Source of the DNA: Flavobacteriales bacterium
Lineage (GTDB): Bacteria; Bacteroidota; Bacteroidia; Flavobacteriales_E; Vicingaceae
Direction: 5' to 3'
Length of the DNA stretch: 64,000 bases
NCBI GenBank assembly: GCA_026196775.1
Contig: JAPHUD010000012.1
Location: 124,001 to 188,000, forward strand
In this document: positions 9,557-19,254 of the stretch, piece by piece
How positions within the stretch are numbered: the first letter of the stretch is position 1
Layout: every line of letters begins with the position of its first letter
The notes under the pieces: model-generated
Databases searched by the model: none
The model's input: only the letters and a program-made list of their open reading frames with translations
Told to the model about the DNA's origin: nothing
Translations under genes and position numbers: made by a program

Positions 9557-10840
9557 TTATTTGGCTAATGCCATAGCTATTTTAATACCTTTAATTAATT
9601 TTTCCATATCCTCATCAGAAATAGCTGATGATAAAAACCAAGCTTCGAACTGACTTGGTGGAATATAAATACCATTTTCTATTAATCCCCAAAAGAATTT
9701 GGTAAACTGAGCAGTATTACACTCTTGAGCTTCTGTAAAATTGGTGATTTTTTTAGCAGAGAAAAATGGATTGATCATCGATCCAAATCGATTTACTGTC
9801 AATGCTATACCGTTTTCAGTAGCAGCATCTAACAAAGCTTTTTCAATAATAGCTGCTTGCTGATTAAACTTTTCATAAGGGTTCTGAATTTTCAACTCTG
9901 TTAAAGTTGCAATTCCGGCAGCCATCGCTACAGGATTTCCTGATAAGGTTCCTGCTTGATACATATCACCTAAAGGAGAAACCATTTGCATAATTTCATT
10001 TCTTGCTCCATAAGCCCCCACAGGAAAACCACCTCCCACTACTTTACCTAAACAAGTAATATCTGCCTCTATACCCAATAATTCCTGAGCTCCACCAAAT
10101 TTAGAACGAAAACCTGTCATAACTTCATCTACTACCAATAAGATTCCTACAGCTTTAGTAATTTCTCTTAACTCTTTTATAAATTCATCAGAAGGCAATA
10201 CTACTCCCATATTACCTGCAATAGGTTCAATAAATACAGCTGCTACATCTTTGCATTCATTAATGTGTTTTTTTACAGACTCAATATTATTGTACTCGGC
10301 AATTAAGGTATTTTTAACTGCATCAGCAGGTACGCCTTTACTTCCCGGAATACTTAATGTTGCTAGTCCGCTACCTGCAGCAACCAATAAGGCATCTGAA
10401 TGTCCGTGGTAACAACCTGCAAACTTAATGATGTGATTTTTTCCTGTATAGGCTCTTGCCAAACGGATAGCACTCAAAACTGCTTCTGTTCCTGAATTGA
10501 CAAAACGAACTTTATCCATTCCCGGAAAGGCATTGCAAACCATTTCTGCTAAAACAATTTCGTTTTCGGTACTTGCACCAAATGTAAAACCTGTACAAAC
10601 TTGTTTCTGCACCGCTTCTATCACTTTGTTGTTACCATGACCTAAAATCATTGGTCCGTAAGAAAGTACTAAATCAATGTATTCGTTTCCATCTACATCG
10701 TAAATTTTTGAGCCAAAAGCTCGTTCCATAAAAAGCGGATTTCCTCCAACTGATTTGAATGCTCTAACGGGCGAGTTTACTGCTCCTACTAAATGTTGTT
10801 GTCCTTTACTATAAAGTGCTTGAGATTTGGTGTTGTTCAT
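9557..10840 (-). CDS. hemL: Glutamate-1-semialdehyde 2,1-aminomutase
   Basis: A 427-residue PLP enzyme converting glutamate-1-semialdehyde to 5-aminolevulinate, the C5 route to tetrapyrroles. SPVRAFKSVGG near the N-terminus, the substrate/PLP segment NSGTEAVLSAIRLARA, D238 in VVDEVMTGF and the PLP lysine K266 in CLGKVVGGGFPVGAYG are all visible. It lies between hemB and hemE with gaps of 13 and 14 bases. The C5 pathway also needs hemA, which is not in the window. Confidence 0.98.
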   Translation of the reverse strand: MNNTKSQALYSKGQQHLVGAVNSPVRAFKSVGGNPLFMERAFGSKIYDVDGNEYIDLVLSYGPMILGHGNNKVIEAVQKQVCTGFTFGASTENEIVLAEMVCNAFPGMDKVRFVNSGTEAVLSAIRLARAYTGKNHIIKFAGCYHGHSDALLVAAGSGLATLSIPGSKGVPADAVKNTLIAEYNNIESVKKHINECKDVAAVFIEPIAGNMGVVLPSDEFIKELREITKAVGILLVVDEVMTGFRSKFGGAQELLGIEADITCLGKVVGGGFPVGAYGARNEIMQMVSPLGDMYQAGTLSGNPVAMAAGIATLTELKIQNPYEKFNQQAAIIEKALLDAATENGIALTVNRFGSMINPFFSAKKITNFTEAQECNTAQFTKFFWGLIENGIYIPPSQFEAWFLSSAISDEDMEKLIKGIKIAMALAK

Positions 10841-10853
10841 ATTATCTTTTTTA

Positions 10854-11819
10854 TTATTGTCTTAATATTCTAGCAGCTTCTTTAGCAAAATAAGTAATAA
10901 TAATGTCTGCTCCTGCTCTTTTTATGGACAACAAGGTTTCCATCATTACTTTTTGTTCGTCTATCCAGCCATTTTTTCCAGCTGCTTTAATCATCGCATA
11001 TTCGCCACTAACATTATAAGCTGCAATAGGCAAATCGAAATTATTTTTTAAATCTCTGATGATATCCAAATAAGATAAAGCCGGTTTAACCATTAGAATT
11101 ACCGCTCCTTCATCTACATCTGCTTGAGCTTCTTTTATTGCTTCATTTCTGTTGGCAGGATCCATTTGGTAGGTTCTTCTATCGCCAAAACTTGGTGCTG
11201 AATCGGCAGCATCTCTAAACGGACCATAATAAGCTGAACAATATTTTACTGAATAACCCATAATTGGGATATGCTGAAATCCGTTTTGGTCTAATTCTGC
11301 TCTTATCTCTCTCACAGCAAAATCCATCATGCCTGATGGAGCAACCATGTCAACACCAGCTTTTGCTTGAGCCAACACTTGTTTTTTTAAATTAACTAAG
11401 GTTAAATCATTGTCAACATCATGATTACACAAAACCCCACAATGTCCGTGATCTGTATATTCACAAAAACAAACATCGGCAATTACTTGTAAATTAGGAT
11501 ACTCTTTTTTTATATAACGAATAGCTTTTTGGACAATACCTTCATCGTTCCAGCTTTCAGAACCTTCTGCATCTTTATGTAAAGGAATTCCAAAAAGAAT
11601 AACCGATTTTATTCCCAGTTCAACAACTTCATCCAACTCTTCATTAATCTTATCTAAAGAATAACGAAAAATACCAGGCATAGAAACAATTTCTTTTTTG
11701 ATATTATTACCTTCCTCAATAAACAAAGGATAAATAAAGTCAGTAACTTGCAAATGTGTTTCTCTTACTTTTGCTCTAATTTCTTCATTTTTTCTATTAT
11801 CTCTAAGTCTGGTACTCAT
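10854..11819 (-). CDS. hemB: Porphobilinogen synthase (5-aminolevulinate dehydratase)
   Basis: A 321-residue enzyme condensing two 5-aminolevulinate molecules into porphobilinogen. The cysteine cluster C117, C119 and C127 in [14 protein letters not shown] marks the zinc-dependent class. The Schiff-base lysines are K192 ([17 protein letters not shown]) and K245 ([14 protein letters not shown]). It precedes hemL by 13 bases, so substrate is made and used by products of the same transcript. Confidence 0.98.
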   Translation of the reverse strand: MSTRLRDNRKNEEIRAKVRETHLQVTDFIYPLFIEEGNNIKKEIVSMPGIFRYSLDKINEELDEVVELGIKSVILFGIPLHKDAEGSESWNDEGIVQKAIRYIKKEYPNLQVIADVCFCEYTDHGHCGVLCNHDVDNDLTLVNLKKQVLAQAKAGVDMVAPSGMMDFAVREIRAELDQNGFQHIPIMGYSVKYCSAYYGPFRDAADSAPSFGDRRTYQMDPANRNEAIKEAQADVDEGAVILMVKPALSYLDIIRDLKNNFDLPIAAYNVSGEYAMIKAAGKNGWIDEQKVMMETLLSIKRAGADIIITYFAKEAARILRQ

Positions 11820-11838
11820 TCTTATTTTTTTTTTACTA

Positions 11839-12672
11839 CTACCTAACCAATTCTATACTGTCTGGATTAATTTTTATTTTCTTACCACTATAAAGTATGC
11901 CCACTGCTTTTTTAAATGCTTTCTTACTGACTTTAAAGGTACTATAAATTAACTCAGGAGAACTTTTGTCTGTAATATTGAGTTTTCCTTTTTCTTTTAA
12001 TAATGTTTCATAAATAGCGTTGGCTATATTTTCCAATTCGTCCAACTTTGAACTATTTAATGTAATATCTAGTTTATTATCTGGACGAACTTTCTGAACA
12101 AAACCTTTCAACTTATCTCCTGTGTAAATGGGACGAAAAACTTCATTTTCGAACAACATACCTAAATGTTGGTTATTTACAACTACTTTGTAGCCTAAAT
12201 CTGTGCGTTGTGCAACCAATAAAGATACTTCATCTCCTTGTTCTAAAGTAATAGGGTTTCTTTCTAGGTGTTTTTCAATTTTTGCACTCCCCACCATTCT
12301 GTTGGTTAGCTCATCTTTATACAAATAAACAGGATACTCTTCTCCAACTTCTATCTTATAAAACTGCTCAGAATAAGGTACTAACAAATCTTTTTCAACT
12401 CCCCATTCAAAAAAAGCACCCACAGGAGTAACATCTACTGCTTTTAAAAAATCACATTGGTACATTAATATCTTAGGGATTAATGTAGTAGCTATAGGTC
12501 TATCTTCAGAATCTGTATAAACAAATACCTCTATTTTATCTCCAATTTCAAAATCCACGGGGACATATTTATGAGGCAATAAGACTTCTCCCCCCTCTTG
12601 TGTAAGTAAATAAACTCCTTGTGGAGTAGTTTTTACACTTTCTAATTCAACAATATTTCCTATTTCTTGCAT
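11839..12672 (-). CDS. cvfB: CvfB/YitL-type S1-domain RNA-binding protein
   Basis: A 277-residue protein with tandem S1-like OB folds followed by a C-terminal winged-helix segment (about residues 215-277, [22 protein letters not shown]). The segments [21 protein letters not shown] and [11 protein letters not shown] are characteristic of the CvfB/YitL family, named for a Staphylococcus virulence regulator. The family binds RNA; its target here is unknown. It sits 19 bases upstream of hemB and 9 bases downstream of yaaA, so it appears to be part of the haem operon. Confidence 0.88.
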   Translation of the reverse strand: MQEIGNIVELESVKTTPQGVYLLTQEGGEVLLPHKYVPVDFEIGDKIEVFVYTDSEDRPIATTLIPKILMYQCDFLKAVDVTPVGAFFEWGVEKDLLVPYSEQFYKIEVGEEYPVYLYKDELTNRMVGSAKIEKHLERNPITLEQGDEVSLLVAQRTDLGYKVVVNNQHLGMLFENEVFRPIYTGDKLKGFVQKVRPDNKLDITLNSSKLDELENIANAIYETLLKEKGKLNITDKSSPELIYSTFKVSKKAFKKAVGILYSGKKIKINPDSIELVR

Positions 12673-12681
12673 ATTTTAATT

Positions 12682-13446
12682 CTAATTCCTTAAAAAAACC
12701 AATTTTTTTGGTGATGATGCTTCTTCATTAAACAAGTACCCGTCAGTATCGAAAGCAGTTAATTCTTTTATGGTTTTTATTTTGTTTTTCATGATAAATG
12801 CTGCCATAGCTCCTCTGGCTTTTTTGGCATAAACCATTACTGTTTTATATTGTCCGTTGCTAAAATCTTTAAATACAGGGGTAATTATTGGTGTTGCTAA
12901 TTTTTTCTTGTTAACAGCTTTAAAATATTCGTTAGACGCCAGATTCACCAATACTTTATCACCATTTGCTTTCATTACTTTATTGATTTCATTTACAATA
13001 ATATCTCCCCAAAACTCATACAAATTACTTTTCTTACCAATTTTTAATTTTGTACCCATCTCTAATCGATAAGCATGGATAGCATCCATAGGCTTTAAAA
13101 CACCATATAAACCTGATAAAATTCTTAGGTGTTGCTGAGCATATTCCAGTTCTTTTTTCTTAAACGATGTAGCATTTAATCCAGCATACACCTCTCCTGT
13201 AAAAGTAAATAAAGCCTGCTTAGAATTTTTCGCATCATGGTTAATAGACCATTGCTGATACCTTTCAACATTTAACTGAGCTAAATCATCACTAATGGAC
13301 ATCAGCTTTTTAAGTTTTGTAGGGTTATATTTTTTAAGTTCTTTAATCAGTTTTTCAGAATACTCAGCAAACTGAGGTGTTGTAAACCAATCTGGTTTTT
13401 CACCTTCAACTGATAGCTTTTTTGCAGGAGAAATGACTACTAACAT
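12682..13446 (-). CDS. yaaA: YaaA family peroxide-stress / DNA-binding protein (DUF328)
   Basis: A 254-residue YaaA (UPF0246) protein, recognised by MLVVISPAKKL at the start, the GVYAGLNA-like TGEVYAGLNATSF segment, the LSGLYGVLKPMDAI block and the conserved LVNLASNEYFKAV and KKARGAMAAF segments. E. coli YaaA limits intracellular free iron during hydrogen peroxide stress. It is the first gene of the run yaaA-cvfB-hemB-hemL-hemE, which would link peroxide/iron handling with haem synthesis. A -7 element lies 23 bases before its start. Confidence 0.95.
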   Translation of the reverse strand: MLVVISPAKKLSVEGEKPDWFTTPQFAEYSEKLIKELKKYNPTKLKKLMSISDDLAQLNVERYQQWSINHDAKNSKQALFTFTGEVYAGLNATSFKKKELEYAQQHLRILSGLYGVLKPMDAIHAYRLEMGTKLKIGKKSNLYEFWGDIIVNEINKVMKANGDKVLVNLASNEYFKAVNKKKLATPIITPVFKDFSNGQYKTVMVYAKKARGAMAAFIMKNKIKTIKELTAFDTDGYLFNEEASSPKKLVFLRN

Positions 13447-13468
13447 AAATGATTAATTTTTCAGAATA

Positions 13469-13476
13469 CAAAAGTA
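13469..13476 (-). promoter_or_regulatory. -7 element for the yaaA-cvfB-hemBLE operon
   Basis: On the minus strand this reads TACTTTTG, an exact TAnnTTTG match, 23 bases before the yaaA start. A clear -33 element is not visible at the expected distance, so only the -7 half is supported. Confidence 0.45.
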
Positions 13477-13623
13477 CTTTTAAAATCACGAATGGTTTTA
13501 ATAAAGAATGAAAATCTGATTTTAATTAAAGTCAACTAACTAACCTTGAAAATAATCTTAGCAGAATTTAAAATTGTTAACTATTCGCTAAAAGAGCATA
13601 GGCTAAATCTCATTTGTTCTTAG

Positions 13624-13631
13624 TAATTTTG
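13624..13631 (+). promoter_or_regulatory. -7 element for mutL
   Basis: TAATTTTG matches TAnnTTTG and ends 21 bases before the mutL ATG. It lies downstream of an in-frame TTG at 13614, which argues that the TTG is not the start. Confidence 0.45.
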
Positions 13632-13652
13632 ACGGCAAAACTTTCAAAAACG

Positions 13653-15509
13653 ATGGCAGATATTATACAACTTTTACCGGATAATGTAGCAAACCAAATT
13701 GCTGCTGGTGAAGTGGTACAACGACCTGCCTCTGCTGTTAAAGAGTTATTAGAAAATGCTATTGATGCTGGTGCTACCAACATTTGTCTTTCTATAAAAG
13801 ATGCTGGAAAAACACTTATTCAAGTAATTGATAATGGCTCTGGAATGTCGGAGACTGATGCTAGATTAAGTTTTGAGCGTCATGCCACTTCTAAAATTAA
13901 AGTAGCTGATGATTTGTTTTGTCTGAACACCAAAGGTTTTAGAGGTGAAGCCTTAGCTTCTATTGCAGCAATTGCTCATGTAGAACTAAAAACAAGAAAA
14001 CAAGATGCTGAATTAGGCTCTCAACTAATTATTGAAGGTAGTGAGTTTAAAAGCCAGGAAGCTTGTAGTTGTGCCTTAGGATCTTCTATATCAGTAAAAA
14101 ATTTATTTTTTAATGTGCCTGCTAGAAGAAACTTTTTAAAATCTAATAGTGTTGAAACAAAACACATTATGGATGAATTTCTGAGGGTTGCACTAGTACA
14201 TCACGACATAGCTTTTAGCATGTATAATGATGGTAACGAAGTATATAATCTATCCACAGGAAGTCTGAGACAAAGGATTGTAGCTGTTTTTGGAGATAAA
14301 TACAATACCAAGTTAGTACCGCTTTCTGAGCAAACAGACATTGTAAATGTTGACGGATTTGTTACCAAACCTGAGTTTGCTAAAAAAACCAGAGGCGAAC
14401 AATTCTTCTTCGTGAATAATCGATTTATTAAAAGTGCTTATCTCAATCACGCTGTTCAAAATGCATTCGACCAACTCTTAAACAAAGACCAATTTCCATC
14501 TTATTTTATCAACCTACATGTTGATCCGTCAAAAATTGATATTAACATCCACCCTACTAAAACCGAAATTAAGTTTGAAGATGAACGTTCTATCTATGCA
14601 ATATTACGAACAGCTATAAAACAAGCTCTTGGAAAAAATAATATTTCACCTACTTTAGATTTTGAACAAGAAAAAAGTTTTGATATCCCCTTAGCTCGAT
14701 ACAAAGAGGCTGCAAAAATACCTACCATTAGGGTAAATCCTAATTTTAATCCTTTTGATAAGGAAAGAGAAAGTTCTAAACCTACTTTTGAAAAGCCCAA
14801 CACCAAAAATTGGGATAGTCTTTTTAATGATTTTGAGAAAGACACTCAGACCATTTTAGATGCTAATAACGGAACATCAGCATCCGAAAAAAACAACGAA
14901 TCTCAGACTTTTTCGCCAAATTGGGATGAAGAAACACAAGTCAGCAAAACAACTGTACTTCAAATTCATCAAAAATTTATTCTTACTCAACTTAATCAGA
15001 ATTACTTTTTTATTGACCAACAAAGAGCTCACGAAAGAGTGTTGTTTGAGCAGTTTTTATCACATTTAGAACAAGGTAAAGGCAATTCTCAACAATTACT
15101 TTTTCCTGAGACCATAGATTTAAGTAATGCAGATGCAGAGGTATTGAATGAGATGGCTGACGATATTAAAAAAATGGGATTTCAGTTTGATGCTATTGGC
15201 AGAACTTCTTTTGTTATTAATGGTGTTCCTACCGAATTTGCTAATCAAAACTTATTGGCTACTTTCGAGCAGTTTATCGAGCAATTTAAAATACAGCAAA
15301 GTACTTTTAAGTTAATTCATCTTGAAGCATTGGCAATGGCAATGGCTAAAAGTGCTGCTAAAAAGAATGGACAAACATTATCTGAATCCGAAATGCTTAG
15401 TTTAGTGGAACAGCTTTTTGCTTGTCAGATGCCTTACCATTTACCTAACGGAAAACCTATTATTATTACACTAAACATAGATGACCTTAATCATCAATTT
15501 CAATATTAA
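13653..15509 (+). CDS. mutL: DNA mismatch repair protein MutL
   Basis: A 618-residue GHKL ATPase of mismatch repair. The ATG at 13653 is chosen over an upstream TTG because MADIIQLLPDNVANQIAAGEVVQRP is the standard start and a -7 element lies between the two. ATPase motifs are ELLENAIDAGA (E31, N35), IDNGSGM, and TKGFRGEALASIA. The C-terminal dimerisation domain carries DQQRAHERVLFE, matching the endonuclease pattern DQHA-x2-E-x4-E with H to Q and A to R changes, and later CQMPYHLPNGKP in place of CPHGRP. This suggests a MutH-independent nicking MutL. A rhomboid gene follows after five bases. Confidence 0.97.
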   Translation: MADIIQLLPDNVANQIAAGEVVQRPASAVKELLENAIDAGATNICLSIKDAGKTLIQVIDNGSGMSETDARLSFERHATSKIKVADDLFCLNTKGFRGEALASIAAIAHVELKTRKQDAELGSQLIIEGSEFKSQEACSCALGSSISVKNLFFNVPARRNFLKSNSVETKHIMDEFLRVALVHHDIAFSMYNDGNEVYNLSTGSLRQRIVAVFGDKYNTKLVPLSEQTDIVNVDGFVTKPEFAKKTRGEQFFFVNNRFIKSAYLNHAVQNAFDQLLNKDQFPSYFINLHVDPSKIDINIHPTKTEIKFEDERSIYAILRTAIKQALGKNNISPTLDFEQEKSFDIPLARYKEAAKIPTIRVNPNFNPFDKERESSKPTFEKPNTKNWDSLFNDFEKDTQTILDANNGTSASEKNNESQTFSPNWDEETQVSKTTVLQIHQKFILTQLNQNYFFIDQQRAHERVLFEQFLSHLEQGKGNSQQLLFPETIDLSNADAEVLNEMADDIKKMGFQFDAIGRTSFVINGVPTEFANQNLLATFEQFIEQFKIQQSTFKLIHLEALAMAMAKSAAKKNGQTLSESEMLSLVEQLFACQMPYHLPNGKPIIITLNIDDLNHQFQY

Positions 15510-15514
15510 AACGC

Positions 15515-16252
15515 ATGTTTGAAAGTTTATTCAGAAATATACCACCCGTTGTAAAAAACCTATTGATTATTAATGTGTTGTTTTACTTAGCTACTGTTTT
15601 GTTAGAACAACAAGGTATCAATATTACAGGCTATCTAGGACTTCACTATATAGAAAGCAATCAATTCTATCCTCATCAATTAATTACCTACATGTTTATG
15701 CATGGAAGCGTAATGCATATTTTCTTCAATATGTTTGCTGTATGGATGTTTGGTAGAGTATTAGAACAAGTTTGGGGACCAAAAAGGTTTTTAATTTATT
15801 ATATGGCTACCGGAATTGGTGCCGGAATTATTCAGATTTTAGTAGCTTATATTCGATTAATTTCTGTTAGAGATTTATTAAGCCCTGAAGAATTTGATTA
15901 TATTATTAATAATGGTTATGAAATTTTACAAAACAGACAAAACTTTACTGACCCTATTGCTGCTCAGGCAAACATTTTAATTAACATAGGCACTGTTGGA
16001 GCTTCTGGAGCTGTTTTTGGAATTTTATTGGCATTTGGAATGTTGTTTCCTAATACCGAATTAATGTTACTCTTCCCTCCTATACCTATTAAAGCCAAAT
16101 GGTTCGTAATTTTTTATGGAATATTTGAATTGTACGCAGGTTTTGCTAACAATCCTAATGATAATGTAGCTCATTTTGCTCATTTAGGTGGAATGTTATT
16201 TGGGTTTGTTCTTATTAAATATTGGAAAGCAGATAGAAATAAATTTTATTAG
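15515..16252 (+). CDS. Rhomboid family intramembrane serine protease
   Basis: A 245-residue multi-pass membrane protease. The catalytic serine is S164 in GASG and the catalytic histidine H223 in AHFAHLGG; the amphipathic HG-x3-HxxFN block (HGSVMHIFFNMFAVWMFG) of the L1 loop and second helix is intact. A longer loop (about residues 115-155) separates two helices. It follows mutL by five bases and is followed at 20 bases by a second rhomboid, so all three may share a transcript. Substrate unknown. Confidence 0.95.
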   Translation: MFESLFRNIPPVVKNLLIINVLFYLATVLLEQQGINITGYLGLHYIESNQFYPHQLITYMFMHGSVMHIFFNMFAVWMFGRVLEQVWGPKRFLIYYMATGIGAGIIQILVAYIRLISVRDLLSPEEFDYIINNGYEILQNRQNFTDPIAAQANILINIGTVGASGAVFGILLAFGMLFPNTELMLLFPPIPIKAKWFVIFYGIFELYAGFANNPNDNVAHFAHLGGMLFGFVLIKYWKADRNKFY

Positions 16253-16272
16253 CTTTAAAGATAAAGAATGTC

Positions 16273-17163
16273 ATGAGTATCGTAGACGATTTGAAACAAC
16301 AGTACAAAACAGGAACTGCTTTAATAAAGTTTATTTTTATTAATGTAGCTGTTTTTGTTTTGGTACATATTATTGGTTTACTCATCTTCTTTTTTACAGG
16401 CGTTTCGGGAAGTAGCACGGTAGCATCTTGGTTGGCACTGCCAGCAGATTTTGGTCAGCTAATTTCAAAGCCATGGAGCATAATTACTTACATGTTTTTA
16501 CACGAAGGATTTTTGCATTTAGCATTCAATATGCTTATTCTCTACTTTGGTGGACAAATTTTTTTACAATTTTTGGATGCTAAAAAACTTATCGGCACTT
16601 ATATTTTAGGTGGAATTACTGGAGGTTTAATGTTCATTCTTACTTTTAATATTTTTCCTGTATTCAACGGAATTGTTTCGGGAGCTTTAGCTTTAGGAGC
16701 TTCTGCTTCTGTAATGTCAGTTTTAATTGCTATTGCTGCTTACGTACCCAACTACACCGTAAGGTTAATGTTTCTAGGAAACGTAAAGCTAAAATACATA
16801 GCCCTATTTTATGTTGTTATGGATATTATTAGTATTCCGCAAGGTAATGCTGGTGGACATATTGCACACTTAGGAGGAGCTTTTTTCGGTCTTTATTTTA
16901 TTTATCGTTTAAGAAACGGTAAAGATATTACTGTAGGTGTCAATCGACTACTCAACTATATAATGTATTTGTTTTCTTCCAAAAGAAAAATGAAGGTGGT
17001 ATATAAAAATCCGGGGAAAACTAAATCTGATATTGCATATAATGCTCAAAAAGCAGCTAACCAACAAAAAATTGATGCTATTTTAGATAAAATATCTAAG
17101 TCGGGTTACGATAGCCTAAGCAAAGAGGAAAAAGCCATTTTGTTTGATGCTAGTAAGAAGTGA
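16273..17163 (+). CDS. Second rhomboid protease with C-terminal DUF6576-like tail
   Basis: A 296-residue rhomboid with catalytic S144 in GASAS (alanine instead of the usual glycine after serine) and H199 in HIAHLGG. The L1 motif is HEGFLHLAFNM. After the last membrane helix (about residue 212) a basic cytoplasmic stretch leads to a C-terminal domain (about 245-296, DAILDKISKSGYDSLSKEE) typical of Bacteroidota rhomboids, where it is called DUF6576. It is paired with the preceding, tail-less rhomboid. Catalytic dyad complete, so presumably active. Confidence 0.93.
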   Translation: MSIVDDLKQQYKTGTALIKFIFINVAVFVLVHIIGLLIFFFTGVSGSSTVASWLALPADFGQLISKPWSIITYMFLHEGFLHLAFNMLILYFGGQIFLQFLDAKKLIGTYILGGITGGLMFILTFNIFPVFNGIVSGALALGASASVMSVLIAIAAYVPNYTVRLMFLGNVKLKYIALFYVVMDIISIPQGNAGGHIAHLGGAFFGLYFIYRLRNGKDITVGVNRLLNYIMYLFSSKRKMKVVYKNPGKTKSDIAYNAQKAANQQKIDAILDKISKSGYDSLSKEEKAILFDASKK

Positions 17164-17194
17164 CAACCTTGTTTAAAAACAAACTTAAATTAAA

Positions 17195-19213
17195 TTATTT
17201 TTGACTTTTAAGTTTAGCATCCCTAATTTTAATTTGCTCTTTTAAATATCTTATTTCTTGTTTTACCACAAACTCCCTATTTGTAACTTCTTTTTTTAGG
17301 TGAGCTGCTTGATTTTTATAAAAATTATACCATTTACGGTAATGCCTGTTCATAAGATGAAATCTTTTATATTCTAATCGAATCTCTCTTTTTAATTGCT
17401 TTACAATTTTTTTATTCCACAGTATATAATCCTTTAATTCACTTTGTCTAAGTTTATTTATCTGGCTTATTGTGTCATATACCTCTATCATAAATTGATA
17501 ATTAGCAATTAAATCCATCGACACTTTATAATAACTACTATCTTCAGCCATGTCATTAATATTTAGCCTTTTTAAATTTTTCAACTTTTTTAATTGTTGT
17601 TGATAGTTATCTGTAAACCTAAAATTGTAAAAAATTGCAATAGAATCGTTTAATGCTATTAAACTATCATAAGCTTGTAGAATAGAACCGTTAATCTCTT
17701 TATTCCATTCATAACTATGACCAATTACATCTTTAACCGAGTCTATCCAACTCTTGTTGTATTCACTATAGTTATATCTGTAAGGATAAATGATTTTACA
17801 TATTTCTCTACTATATTCATAACCTTTTAAAAGTTCTTTATGAAGTTCTTCTTTAGTGAGTATTTGCTTATTAATATTTTGATACATGTTTTCTAAACTA
17901 AATTTTAAGTTGGCTTGGTTTAAATTCTCTAAGGAATCGAGCGAAACTATTAAGACTTTTGATTTTGCTATTTTAACTCCATTTTCTTTAAGGGGTCTCT
18001 TAATTTTTTTTAATCCGTTAGGACTTACTTTATTTAACTTCCTTTGGTACTTTCTAGATAAGCTATTAGATTTATTAATATTTACAATGGTTCTATAATG
18101 AGTTTTTTTGTGGTTTTTATAGTTATTTTTAAACTTGCTTATATAATCTCTATTTTCGTCAAGTAAATATATTTTAAATCCATTATTTCTATCCCTTCTT
18201 CTTTTGTATTCACGCTTAGTATCTCTTGCATACTCTCCATACATCTCTTTTGATGTTTTATACAATACTAAACAAGAGTCCAAGCTTTCAATTTGATTTT
18301 CTTCAGGTAGTTTTGGGTCTATCTCATTTTGTAATTCGGTAGTATAATTATAATAACCTATTCCTAATATTCTATGGTTTTGTTTATTAAACTCGTGAGC
18401 TTGAATTGCACCTTTTAAGTGTTTGTCTTTTTCTGACAAACCATTATAACGAGAGATTTCATAATAAAAGTTCATTTCGAACTTTTCATCAGCACTATTT
18501 AAGTAATGGTTAGTACTATCTTTTTCAAATATTTTTAAAGGAACAGGAGTTCTTAAAAGTTGAAAGTAGGGCTGTAAAGGTAAATGAGATTTAATAAATT
18601 GGTTAGGAGATGCAAACATGTATTTGTATGTAAGCTCATTTATAAACTTGTATTTAATAGTATATGGTATATTAAACCACAAATAAAGTTTCTTTCTACA
18701 TTTTTGCTTTTTTCTAATAAAATAACCAGTTGACCATGATAAATCAATTGGTACCCACTTTCCATCTATTTTAACGATGTTCCAAGCATGCTCTGCTCTT
18801 ATCAAACTATCATAAGGTTCATAATTCCAAGATTTAGTATAACCAATTACAGTTTCTGACCTTATACCTGCTTCAAAACATAATTCATTAAACAACTCTG
18901 AAAATCCTCCACAAAGTGCCTTTCTTTTTTTTAAAATCTTCTTTGTACTTCTCTTTTTCCAATCTCCACTCTTTAATGTTCTATAATCATAACTAATATT
19001 TCTTACTATCCAACTAGCTATAGAAACCACTTTCATTGAATCATTACTAAAATCTTTGGTTAAATACCTAGAAAGAGAAACAACATCACTTCTATCTGAT
19101 TTAGGAACTTTTTGGTCTAGAAAAACAGGATTTTCTTCATTCTGTGCCAGTACACTTAGAGTGAGTAACCCTAAAAAGAAAACTAAAATTATGGATAGAA
19201 TTTGAAATTTCAT
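17195..19213 (-). CDS. Secreted transglutaminase-like protein with long basic C-terminal region
   Basis: A 672-residue protein with a signal peptide (about residues 1-23, ending VLAQ) and a transglutaminase/kyphoscoliosis-peptidase-like core (about 45-170). The triad is C101 in KALCGGFSELF, H142 in AEHAWNIV and D157 in PIDLSW. The remaining 500 residues are rich in Lys, Arg, Asn and Tyr, are predicted to be mostly helical with coiled-coil-like stretches, and match no family I recognise. Such cores cleave or crosslink peptide bonds at the cell surface; the exact reaction is unknown. It stands alone, convergent with the rhomboid pair. Confidence 0.82.
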   Translation of the reverse strand: MKFQILSIILVFFLGLLTLSVLAQNEENPVFLDQKVPKSDRSDVVSLSRYLTKDFSNDSMKVVSIASWIVRNISYDYRTLKSGDWKKRSTKKILKKRKALCGGFSELFNELCFEAGIRSETVIGYTKSWNYEPYDSLIRAEHAWNIVKIDGKWVPIDLSWSTGYFIRKKQKCRKKLYLWFNIPYTIKYKFINELTYKYMFASPNQFIKSHLPLQPYFQLLRTPVPLKIFEKDSTNHYLNSADEKFEMNFYYEISRYNGLSEKDKHLKGAIQAHEFNKQNHRILGIGYYNYTTELQNEIDPKLPEENQIESLDSCLVLYKTSKEMYGEYARDTKREYKRRRDRNNGFKIYLLDENRDYISKFKNNYKNHKKTHYRTIVNINKSNSLSRKYQRKLNKVSPNGLKKIKRPLKENGVKIAKSKVLIVSLDSLENLNQANLKFSLENMYQNINKQILTKEELHKELLKGYEYSREICKIIYPYRYNYSEYNKSWIDSVKDVIGHSYEWNKEINGSILQAYDSLIALNDSIAIFYNFRFTDNYQQQLKKLKNLKRLNINDMAEDSSYYKVSMDLIANYQFMIEVYDTISQINKLRQSELKDYILWNKKIVKQLKREIRLEYKRFHLMNRHYRKWYNFYKNQAAHLKKEVTNREFVVKQEIRYLKEQIKIRDAKLKSQK

Positions 19214-19254
19214 TGAATTACGCTATTCAACTATTATGCCTTGATTAAAAACTA

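Noticed and set aside
13614-13652. Upstream TTG start for mutL
   Set aside because: It lies before the -7 element and adds residues foreign to MutL; ATG 13653 gives the standard N-terminus.
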